Assembly: GCA_021399435.1 (NCBI GenBank)
Contig: JAJTUP010000003.1
Location: 558,001-622,000, forward strand
From: Diaporthe sp. PMI_573
Taxonomy: Eukaryota > Ascomycota > Sordariomycetes > Diaporthales > Diaporthaceae
Reading direction: 5' to 3'
DNA length: 64,000 bases
The translations under genes were made by a program, and so were the position numbers. The notes under the pieces were generated by a model that saw only the letters and a program-made list of their open reading frames with translations, made no database searches and was not told where the DNA came from. Of this stretch, positions 12,601 through 22,949 are shown piece by piece (within the stretch, counting starts at the first letter, position 1; each line of letters begins with the position of its first letter).

Positions 12601-13190
12601 CCGGCCTGGGCGTGCTTGCCGTACCTGGCTCTACCTTCCCTGCCACTGCCTTCCCTGCATGCTTGCTGCTTGTTGCATTGCTGCATTGCTGCTGCATACG
12701 CCTTTCCATTCTTTCATTTCCTTATCGATCGCCCTCTTTTCCCTCACTCCGTCGACATCTTTTTTTTCCGACATCCCAACTGTTTTGTCGACGCCCAGCC
12801 CACCGTCAACCCACCTGCCCGCTGTGCCCGCCAGACGCGGTCTTGGACCCCAACACACAAGCGAGCCCAGCCAGCCAGCCAGCCAAGCCGTCCGTCTCCA
12901 ATGCGAACTGCTCTTGGGCTGAGCGAGACTAGAGGAATCCATGGTCGCGACCGTTACGTCTGCCGCCTCTGCCCAACGGCCCCGGCTGAGTACCCCAACC
13001 TGTCGCCAGTCACGCCCCTGAAATTACTCCCGGCCTCGAGAGCCCGCCTGCTCCCCACCACCACACAACGCCGACGCCAGCGGCCCTCGTCCGCCCACCA
13101 ACTCCGACGACAAACGCTGCGCTCTCGCGGCGCATTGTCCCATCGGACGCGACGCTCACCCTATACTGATCGCCACGCTGGCTCGCAGCT
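9602..13190. other. 3.6-kb intergenic region with long CT-rich leader
   Basis: This lies between the phosphatase stop and the ADF-H protein start. The right half (about 12100-13190) becomes strongly C/T-rich, as expected for a long fungal leader, and supports long but spurious open frames rich in Leu, Pro, Ser and Cys. A (GT)n tract is listed separately. I see no recognisable gene or RNA. Confidence 0.5.
10487..10508. repeat. (GT)11 microsatellite
   Basis: Eleven uninterrupted GT dinucleotides in intergenic DNA downstream of the phosphatase gene. Confidence 0.95.
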
Positions 13191-16100
13191 ATGTCGCTGA
13201 ACGGCCTGGACGCTGCGGCCGTCAAGGAAGCCTACGAGGCGGCCGTCGCAGAGCCTGGAGGATGGTACGTGATGTGATGCGACGTGCAATTTCTCGTTGC
13301 ACGGGGCAGTTCCGCACACCCCCCCCGCGCATGTGCAATGCAATGCAATCTTGTGCACCTTGGTCGCGAAGAAGCTATTATGCCATATCAAATTGTGCAG
13401 ACCCAGCGCTGACCCCGCCAATCGCGCCCGCCTACAGGTTCTTGCTCAAGTACACCAGCCGCGATGAGGTCGACGTCTTGGCCAAGGGCAACGGTGGCAC
13501 CGTGGACATGCGCAACAACATCGCCCAGTACGAAGAGACGTCGCCGTTGTTCGGTCTCCTGCGATACCGTCGCAGGAATGTGATCGTCAAATACTTGCCC
13601 GAGGGCTGCTCCCGATTGATCCAAGGTATGTCTCAGCCGTCCCGTCTTGTTTTGTTGCCCTAGCTTCGACCCTGTCTCCAGACCAAAGCCCCGAGCCTCT
13701 ACGATTTACTTTTAGGGAGGCCGTGCTGACCCCTTCCACTTACTCGTCTGCAGCACGACTCGCCGTTCACTTCAACGCGGTGTGCGAGCGCTTCGCCCCT
13801 TATGACACCACCTTCGACATCGCCGAGGCCAAGGAACTGAAGGACACCAAGCTGTCTGCGGCATGCTCCCTGCACACGGCATCTGAGTCCACATCGTCCT
13901 CCACGAGCTCACTGCGCCGGAGGAGGTTGATGGAAATAGCTGAAGAGGAGGAAGGGGAACAAAGAACAGCCAAGAGACAGTCCACGGTAGAAGAGGAGGA
14001 CGATCATCAGTCAGATATCGACCCGACCGTATCTCGGCCGCGCTCGCCTATCACTGGCCCACCCGTCACTCTCGACCCGCAACTCGCGTCCTCGCCAGAA
14101 GCAACACAGTTCGCAGGCAGCACAGAGCCCCCCTCTTTCACCGGTGCGCCGAGGCCGGCCTCCCCGGCCAAGTCCTTTGAGACGGACACTGCCCGGCGCC
14201 TGTCATCGCAGTCCTCACGGCAGGATTACTACAGCTCTTCGTCCTATTACAACAAGCCAAGAGTGAAGCTTGGGCCACGGCCGTCGATCGAAGCGGCTGG
14301 CAAGCAAGGTGGCTCTGGCTCTGTCCGCCCGGTGGCGTCCATGCCCGCGAGTCTCAAATTGTCTTTTAAGGGAGCCAAGAGGACTAAGACGCAGGACGAC
14401 TCTTCTTCCGTGATCAGCGAGGAGCCCGGAGATAACGCCTTCCTCACCCCGACGATACCCATCCCCGAGGACAATTCACTACTCCAGGCCTTGCGGCCAC
14501 GCACCAGTGGCGGAAGGCCGTCCACCAGTTCCGGTGTGTCGGTCAAGTCACTGCCGTCGATATCAGCTCCTACCAGGAGTACGATGACCCCCGAGAAATT
14601 GCGTCTTATGAAGGCCATGCAGTTACGAGAAAAGAAGAAGATGGCAAGCGCGCAACCACCGCCAGTCCCCGTGGTCCAGGTGACAGCAGACCCTGAGGAG
14701 CCTAAGACCGCAGTTGAGGAGCCAGGAACCAAGAACGAGACCCAGACTTCCGCAGAAAATGACCAAGCCGCGGATCACCTTTCCCTCACCAAGGTCGAGT
14801 CCGAGGGTGATAACGCCTCTACCATTCCGACCGACCATGCCTCAGTGCGCACGCAAACAGATTCTCGGCCGCCTTCGCCAATATGCGCGTCCTCGGAAGT
14901 CGGCGACTCGACCAAGGCGTCGTCCGTGTCAGACTCTACAGAAGAAACAATCCAGGGACCAGGAGACAAGAATGAACAAGAGCATGGGCATGATGCAGAG
15001 AGCGCGCAAGAAGCCGACACGCTCAGGCAAGATGACGCACGGCCAGACAAAGCCCCTGCTGCCGGAATTGACGACGCTGGTATCGAGAACGGCCCGGTGG
15101 TCGAGGGACAAGAGGTGTCCCAAGCGCCACTGACTCAGGCGGAGCAGCAGCCTGACACAGATGAGGCCCAAAGGGAGGTGGAAGAGAAACCAACACTTGT
15201 TCGGACAGACCAGCCTGCTGAACATAGTTTTATCCCAACTTCCAAATTCGCCAAAATCATGAACGGCCAGGCCGTCGTGGAGCCCATGGGTCCGGACCCA
15301 CACAAGGTTACATCTGTACCTGGAAGGATTGATGAGGTGGGCCCTGCCCCTGTGGACCCTGCTGCCGAGAGGACACAAGACGGATCAGCCGCATCACCGC
15401 CCAAATGGAACCTCCCAATTTCAAAGTACTCTACCCATGATTCCAGCAAGAATCTCGCACCTTCCCCCATCCCAGCCATTGTGACTTCCTCGACCGACTC
15501 GCCTGATGGAGAACACCAGGACCTAGCCAATGCAGCAGACACAATGGACGCCGAGAGCGCTTCCAGCGAGAAGCGGTCTAAGAGACCGGAACCCATCAAC
15601 ACAGCCTTGGACCTCCCCGAAAAGCAGCCAGTACAGGAAGATGGACAACCCGCGGGCGAGCCACAGTCCGCGACAATCCAGGAGGCCAAGCCAGTCATAA
15701 TCGCTTCTCCAGTTGCCTCTCCCGTCACCGCCACTTCGCAAGGTCAGCCCAGCGAGCCACCGACACCACGCATCATGCGGACCGTATCGAGCCCGATCCA
15801 GAGCCCACAAATGCCGACCCCTGGTGCCGCACCCCCGTCTGCGAGATCCGTCTCGCAGGGAGCCGCATTCCACTCGAGGATGAACCAGCAGTCAGCCTCC
15901 CACCTGGGGGCCCGGCCGCCTGGCAAGCTCTCGGGTGGACTTGCGTCGCGCATCAAGGCCTTTGAGCAACTGGCGACCAAGCCTCCTCCCTCACCTGGCC
16001 TGCCCGTGGTGTCTGCCAAGGATCGGCCGTCGTCAGCGTTCTTCTCAGTCCGAAAGAACAGCATCAGAGATGGGGCTCAATCCCCCGCGGCGCTTGAGCG

Positions 16101-17370
16101 AGCCAACTCCGTCAGGGGAAGGTCGCCAGGTAACTCGCTGGAGACGTCCCCGGAGGCTATTATAAAACCTTCGCGGGAACGTTCTGGGTCTGTAGCCAGT
16201 CGCTTGTCGGTCTTCGAAGGCGGAAACGTACCAAGGGGTCGGCCCGAATCGATATCGGTGACGGCCAGGATTGTTCGCGACCCCCCGACTCTCCCGAGGT
16301 CACAGGACACCCAATATGACCACGAGGGCAGCCCCCTGGAGCTCAGGCAATCGCCGCTGATAGTCGATCACCGCAGGGCCTCAGTTGCCCCATCGGTGGC
16401 CCCGGAGCCGGAACACATACACATCCCGGACGCTGCTCCGCCAGTACCAACGCCTCTGGTTCACGCGGGGGAACCCCAGCCACGTAAGTCGCTCCAAGAA
16501 CGGCGATTGTCCAAAGCTGGGTCTCAGCATGCCGGTGATGAGCCTCGGGACGGTCATCGGCCGGGGCAGCGCACGTCCTTGACCATGGCCAGGGACTTCC
16601 TCCGGGACTCGATGGTTGGTAAGGACGCTGCAAGCACGCCCCGGCCCCTGTCGATGCACCAGCATCACACCTCCCTCATGGGTCGGCTGAGCATCAGCTC
16701 GAAGCGCACGTCCTTTGGTCCCGATGCTGCGACGTCGCCGGTGAAGCCTCTGTCACCAACCTCGACGGGTGAGTGGAGCGAATCCGGTGATGACAAGAAG
16801 TTAAAAGAGGGGAACCGAGCAAGCCGCTTCATGCGACGTCTGTCCAGCTCATTGAGCGCGCGCAAACAGTCGACTCCAACGATTTCTCCCACCTTGGCTG
16901 AGGAAAGCGTCGCTGATGTTGAAAAAGCTATATCGCCCAGGGCCATGACAGCACCTTCGCTCCCCACCGCCGCCCCCCTCGCCGCCTCCTTGGGCGACGT
17001 TAACGTGCAGTTCCCTGACAACCTCCTATGGAAGCGACGGACCCTTGCGCTGGACACGATCGGCTACCTGCTCCTCAACGCCGCGCAGGGCGTCACCTCG
17101 ATTCGGGACAGGCAACTTAAGCGGTACCACCTGAGCGAGTTCAAGCCGCCCTACGCGCCCGAGATCGAGTTCCAAGAGCTTCCCAACAGCGTGTGTCTGG
17201 ATTTCATTGACGGATCTAGCCTGCAAATTGCATTCCAGGACCGCGCCGGACAGCTCAACGGGCTGCACAGTAAGTCTATATTGACATTGGTCGTTGGAAT
17301 GGAAGTTTACTAATCACGTGCGATAGCGCTCCTAGCAAACCACCGAAAGCACATCTCTTCAGCGTCATAG
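13191..17370 (+). CDS. Large ADF-H (cofilin-fold) actin-binding-type protein with disordered middle
   Basis: Four exons, 13191-13264, 13438-13625, 13754-17269 and 17327-17370, give 1273 residues; all junctions keep frame. The first ~110 residues (starting MSLNGLDAAAVKEAYEAA, with FLLKYTSRDEVDVL, LFGLLRYRR, VIVKYLPEG and ARLAVHFNAV) read as an ADF-homology domain, which binds actin in cofilin, Abp1 and coactosin families. Residues about 150-1160 are low-complexity, rich in Ser, Pro, Glu and Gln, with many short Ser-Pro and Arg-x-x-Ser sites. The final ~100 residues are again ordered (WKRRTLALDTIGYLLLN, SVCLDFIDGSSLQIAFQD) and resemble a PH-like fold. The last exon adds only 14 residues. The ADF-H assignment is by motif reading, and the PH-like call is weaker. 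I do not know a standard gene symbol for this architecture. Confidence 0.8.
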
Positions 17371-19291
17371 GCGACATGAGCCTCGAAAGATACCCTCTCA
17401 TCCTGTTCTTGCCGAACCACACATCGCCTCAACCGAGGAATTCCCTATGTCTAGCAAAGCGAACGACTCTTGTGATCGAAAAATTCTGACGACCCAATAT
17501 CACCTTTTTAATCCGCTTCATTGACTCTGGCCTCGGTCGGGCGCCAGTTTGATTTAGAAAGCCAGCCTTCTTGAGGAAGTCGCCTTTTTGAAAGCGAGCG
17601 AATTGCGGTGATTTTCTTTTCCCTCCAAAACAAACCATTAGGGAGGTCGGCCCATAACACGGTGTTGAAGTTTTTGATCCCATACCATACCCCAAATATA
17701 GTCATTCTGTTGTTGTTTTTTTATTTTTGCTTTTATTTCTTGCGCTCCTCATTTGTTCCCTGAACCATCATGGTCACTGCCTGGAAAGAAAAAGAACTGG
17801 ATTGAATCGTCACTTCACGGCTGAGCCCCAAATTCTCTTTTTGCTTTATAACGGATTTGATACCACAGCCCCATCATACCCAGCACCACCTCGCAGGGGA
17901 CATCGTTCCTCTCGCGACGGCCTACCGATTTGTCCAATTTTCTTTGCTGTGTTTTATCCGGCAAGCGATGCTGTGGTGTGCTTGATCTGGAGGGTCCCTC
18001 GGGCCCTGGAGGAAGGAAGTGGCGGGAGGATGAAGAAGAATTTAGTCAGAGGAAGAAGAGGGGACATAATCTAGCATCACCATCATGAGGCATCGCTCCG
18101 GAAGGGGTTCGGGGGGGGGGGGGACGGCGGGCGGCGGCGGCTATTCTGGGCGGGTTATCACATCTTTTCCTTTACCATTCCATCCAGGGGATCATTTTTT
18201 TTCTCTCTACCCCAAACAACAAAACCAAAACAACCCTGTATATACGTACATTAATATTCCGCCCCTGGATGGAAATGGCGGGAGCGGTCAGCGCCGCCGC
18301 GGGAGATGGCGTGGTCGGTTCGGGCGGGAGACGTTTGGCCCCGAGGTGCGGAGGTAGTGAGTAATTGAGAGGAAGTTAACAGTACCCTTTTCTGGTGTTG
18401 AGGGAGGGGGTGTGGCTGCTGTCACGCTGCCTTCCTTGGATGGAAACGTGCGTGACTTGGGTTAAGTGAAATGCTCTCTCCAGTTTGTTGGTGTCCCAGC
18501 TCCCCTCTCCAACGCTGGCATATTCATAAGATGAGATATTGTGTGCTGCCAGCCGGACGGAGTCTCACATTGCGAGACTTGCAAGAAGCTGTCTTGGTTA
18601 CGGCCAAGATGCGACTTGGAATCTCATCTTGTCGCAATTCCAAATACTCGAGTATATGTATCGATAGATCACCAACAGAATTTCGCTCAGGGCTGGGTGG
18701 CCGAAGTGGGCGAGCCGTGCGAAAGAGGTGAGCAGCATCTTTGGGGCGAAAGACAGAGAGGGAAGGGTGACAAGGATGGGGGAGGCGGTCTACTTCTGTG
18801 GTGACATTTCACTTTTTGTTCTGTCCTGGCCGGTCTGGAATGTGTCGTTAGGTTTTGGTGGCTTCCGTGTAAGTTGGATGGCCACTAACACAATTAATAC
18901 TACGAAAGATGTAAACTCAATGGGCTAACGAATTCAAGATAAATAAACGCCTCGCCTTCATAGCATGGCAGCCACTCATTTCTATAGAGACATAGGAACA
19001 TAATTAACGGGAGACGAGCAAAAGGGACGCGGGAAAGTGTATGCGACAGGTTTTACCTTACTGCAGCCGACTTCTACGCGATTGGCCGGCCGGCGGGATG
19101 ACTCCTCGCCGAGCATCACGGATCACTTTGACGTTCTAAGCCAGGCCCCGGAGCCAGCCCGATACATTTATCCATGACCTCTCACTTAACTCCCTAGAAA
19201 AAGTCCCTCCTTACATATCACTTCACTTACCTGCCCATACACATAGAATAGAACAAAGACACCCTCATTCACCCAGAGTCCCACACCCAAA
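17371..19291. other. Intergenic region, 1.9 kb
   Basis: It contains a poly-G run near 18111-18123, a poly-T/A-rich stretch near 17710-17740 and C-rich sequence just before the GrpB-like gene. I see no supported gene. Confidence 0.5.
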
Positions 19292-20156
19292 ATGGCCACC
19301 ACCTCCAACCCCAGAGACATAGCCGCAATAATCCAGCACACAGAGTTCGACCCCACGACAATCCAGCGCATCTCCCACCGCGCAGTGCCGCAACAACCGC
19401 CCACGATCCAGGAACCAGACCCAGAATGGCCGTCACACTTCGCAGCACTCGAGTCCCGGATCCGTGGCGTGCTGGGCGAGAAGGCCCTGGCCATCAACCA
19501 CGTAGGGTCGACCTCTGTCCCCGGGCTCCCCGCAAAACCCGTCATCGATATCGATGTCGTGGTGGCTGACCCGGCGGACGAGGCGAGCTACGTCCCCGCG
19601 CTGGTGGGCGAGGGGTGGGAGGGGCAGAAGGCGAGTGACGGGTCGGGTTTGGGTACCGGGATGGGGCCTGAGGGTGGTGATCGGGGCGCCGGGCTGCAGT
19701 TTATACTGCGCGAGCCGGAGTGGCACCAGCACCGGTTCTTTGTCTGTGCTGACCCTGTTGCTAATGTGCATGTCTTTGGGCCCGGGGCCTCTGAGGTCGT
19801 GAGGCATCGGATCTTTACGGATTGGCTTGTTGAGGTGAGTTGAGCGAGTGAGAGGCGAGCTGCCCCCAGTGTTCCCAGTGAGGAGACGACCGTCTGAAGA
19901 TTGGGTATATAGTATATGTCTTTTGTGGTGATTGTCATGGCTTTGGGGGCCCTTACTCTTGCGAGCCCTGGCTGACCATCTGTGCCCATCACCAAAGCAC
20001 CCCGAGGACCGCGAGAGGTACGCCGCGGTCAAGCGTGAGGCGGCAGCCGCGAGCCGCGAGGCTGGTGAGACCGTCCAGGACTACAACCTGAGGAAGGAGT
20101 TCGTCATCAGGGAGATCCTCGATCGCGCCTTCAGGGCGGAGGGGCTACTGCAGTGA
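19292..20156 (+). CDS. GrpB-fold (nucleotidyltransferase-like) protein
   Basis: Two exons, 19292-19834 and 19998-20156, give 233 residues; the 163-nt intron starts GTGAGT and ends AAAG. The family signature is clear: an aromatic/acidic lead-in (PDPEWPSHFAAL), then INHVGSTSVPGLPAKPVIDI followed by DVVV, a mid-domain HQHRFFVCAD, and a C-terminal helix ending in DYNLRKEFVIREIL. GrpB/UPF0157 proteins adopt a nucleotidyltransferase fold; some bacterial relatives are fused to dephospho-CoA kinase, but the function of the stand-alone fungal proteins is not established. Here the GS motif is read as GSTS, followed by an acidic DID pair fitting a metal site. There is an N-terminal extension of about 45 residues and a Gly-rich loop near residues 115-130. 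The gene is scattered in fungi, so horizontal origin is possible but not shown here. Confidence 0.88.
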
Positions 20157-20340
20157 TGTAAGGTCTTGTCTTATCAGCAGATAGCTTTCACGGGTGGCTC
20201 AACTGCACCTCACAAGCTTTGTAGTCTCCCATTCTTCTTCCATGGTTTTGCTGTGAGATCAACTCTTAATTGTCTCCCCAATTCCTATCCCACGATGGCG
20301 GCGCTCACTTGAACGGATTTTTTTTTTTTTTTTTGCAGTA

Positions 20341-21062
20341 ATGGGACCCGACTGGCTGTGCTTCGACCAAGCCCTGCTCTTCTGCCGGCATATCTCCCTG
20401 AAGCAACTGTCCCAGTCTTCCTGGCTACGGCCTCAATCGGCCACTATTGCGTCCAGTTCGACTATGTTGGTACTCCAGAGCTCCCACATCATCTTGCCCT
20501 CCACATCGTCTGGTCTCGGCGGCCAATCGCACCAAGCACGAGAATCCAGGCCGAGAGGGCTCTCAGTCAAGAACAACATGGAAAAGATCTAGAAAAGTCC
20601 ACATCCGAGGACATCTTCGCGTTGAGACTCACATCGAGAATGAGGAGGCAGACTGCATGATTCACCTGGAAATATCATCCCCAAACACAAACAGTACCAA
20701 ATGTAGTCACATCATCCGTCGAGGGCTTGCCCGTGTGGCATTGGGACGAGGGGCTGCGACGTGAAGTCCAATCGCTCCCAGTACCCAATGAAGCCTTGCG
20801 CCTAATGCCAGCCAATATGGAGCCCGGCGAGGCTGTGCCCCCGCCCCCAAGAACTGGTATGATGCCGACAAATTCCAGCGGGCACATCGCAAGATCGACG
20901 ACGTCTTGGAGAACATATCGGCAATCAACACCCTCGCACCGCAGGTGGAATCGGCTGATGTGAAAAGACTTGCTGTGCTCAAGAGGGAATTCAAGCAACG
21001 CTTCAAATCAACCCGCACCCTTCAGGAAATTATTCACGAGGAGCTGCTTGGCAAGCTGTGCG
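20341..21062 (+). pseudogene. Decayed protein-coding region of unknown family
   Basis: Protein-like sequence runs through this stretch but changes frame. One frame reads TVPVFLATASIGHYCVQFDY and continues to about 20657. A second frame gives VETHIENEEADCMIHLEI around 20625-20680. A third gives EGLPVWHWDEGL around 20720-20860, and after a poly-C run near 20840-20850 the sense shifts by one base to KNWYDADKFQRAHRKIDDVL, ending near EELLGKL at about 21059. The successive pieces look like one protein broken by at least two frame changes rather than introns, since no good donor/acceptor pairs sit at the breaks. I do not recognise the family. A CT-rich tract follows at 21070-21230. An assembly error, unusual introns or a young pseudogene are all possible. 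Confidence 0.4.
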
Positions 21063-22289
21063 TACCAAGCCCCTTCTCCTCCTCCTCCTCCCTCTCCCCC
21101 ACCAACCTTCCCCCTTCCTCCTCTCACACTTTCTCTTCTCAATCTTCCTCCTCTTACCTTCTTCCCTCTCTTCCCTCACCCTCCATCCTCTCTATCTCCA
21201 TCCTCCCAACCTCCTCACATCTAGCTAGATTTACTACGAAGCCCCTTTTTGCTGACGCGAGACCTTCCACAACATAGCCCAGACCGCGGGACCGCGCAGG
21301 CACAATGAAGAGGATTCTGACGAGGAGGAAGGACTGAGCTACTGACAAGCTGCAGACAGTTCGAAGATGTCGTCTTGGGAAGATGACGGGGCTGAGGGCC
21401 CCAAGAGGAAGCGCGGCGACGGTGGCGGCGGCTCAAGTGCGGTTTGGGGGCCCGTGGTGGCGCGCGGTTGTTTATGTTTACAACATATTTAACTAGATTG
21501 ACCCTGGTGAGTACTGTACCCCTATACGGTCTACCCCTCTCCTACGTGGTTTGGAAGGTCTAGAATGCGTCACTTCTGGCTCTTTATTCTATGTATCTAT
21601 GGCTAACACATACTAGTGGGTGGATGGGTGGCTGGGTTTACGATGATGACGAGGTTTTGCCCCTTGTAAAGGGTAGGGACCGGAACCATGAATCGAGTTT
21701 GGTCCTGGAAAACAGTCACGAAAGAAAAGAAAAGTTCATTATGAAATGTGCCCTGTTCAGCTCGTGACAAAGACCTCTAAGGTGGAGGACTTGGCCCGCA
21801 TTTACGCAGAAGGACGGCGACGAATGGGACACTCACTGCGTGCGATTAGATGATGGTCGAACTTCGTGCAATGTCTCAGTCAAGGGCAGCAACGACGACG
21901 CCCTTGCAGCCGCCCATTCTGATCTGGAGGCAGGAAGGCGTCTCTGGCAAGTCACGCTTGTTTACGATCAGTATTGCAAAGCAGTGTGATATCATGCCCA
22001 CTCTATCGGTGAAGTTCCAGATGTGGTCAACAGTTTGTTGCTATATCTCGCTCATTTGGCGAATCTTTGCCTACCGATGCTAGAACTTGACGTGTTCTGG
22101 TAAAACACTAGCCCGTTCTCGTAGCAAATTTGTCAACAGAGCGGATATGTCGGGAGTCTCCTATCCATTCGTGTCTGGAGGAGTTATAGGTAACATGACC
22201 GGTACCACAAAAAAAAAAAAAAAAAAGGACTGCTGAGCATCAAGCTGAAAGAACTGTCGAAGCCATTCGGGGCCACTCGGTGCATGACT
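21063..22289. other. Intergenic region with CT-rich tract
   Basis: A pyrimidine-rich stretch (about 21070-21220) follows the decayed coding region. The rest shows no supported gene; the short frame at 21850-22083 has no recognisable features. A poly-A run of about 18 nt lies near 22208-22226. Confidence 0.45.
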
Positions 22290-22529
22290 TTGTAGGGATT
22301 TCCTACATGGTAATCTTCCATGGGGCAGTTTCTCACAATTTAGCCTCCTATTGTACACCCTCCTGTAGAATAACCTCCTCTGTTATAAGTTCCTACATGG
22401 CAATCGTGTGTTAGACAGCCTCGTGGGGGACAACGTCCCCTGGGATAATCTCCTCTAGGATAACCCCCTTCAGGATAACCTCCTTTAGGTAGCCCCCAGT
22501 GAGATAACCCATGGTCAAATAACCTGGTG
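22290..22529. repeat. Degenerate 15-nt minisatellite, about 16 units
   Basis: Successive 15-nt blocks align with a loose consensus containing gGataAcctcct. The clearest are at 22365-22379, 22440-22454, 22455-22469 and 22470-22484; weaker ones extend to 22290 on the left and 22529 on the right. On the minus strand the last ten units remain in one frame and read as pentapeptides such as GYLTG, GYLKE, VILKG and VILEE before a stop. It may be a relic of a pentapeptide-period coding repeat or simply a degenerate satellite. Confidence 0.75.
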
Positions 22530-22949
22530 TGGAATCAGTCAAGACAGCCGTTGGGGGTTTGATATCTTCTGGTGTTCGACGACGGCACATCCGAGAGTAC
22601 GGGTCATCCAATAGTCAAAGCTGACCTGTGATTCATCCCCGAGCCAGCAGCAGTCACGCTGAAGCTCTCCTAATACTGACACGTACCGTCCGTGTGTACT
22701 GTACCGCTTCGCCTGTCACATATCAGAAACCCTGCGTGGCGCATTCAACATCACATATCAACGAACTACCACCAAGGCATGAACATTTTTGAATTTTTCT
22801 TTCTCATCTCGTCTCAACCGAGTTGTTCCCATCTCAGCAGAAACAGCAGCAGCAGCAGTACCAACATCACTCCACATATCCGATTACGCGCTCGCTCACA
22901 CAACACCACCCTTTCCCCCATCTCAGAAGGCACCAGTCTCCCCCCGTCC

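Noticed and set aside
12105..12932. 275-codon open frame on the plus strand
   Set aside because: It lies in a C/T-rich leader; the product is rich in Cys, Leu, Pro and Ser with no family resemblance, and several overlapping frames are equally open.
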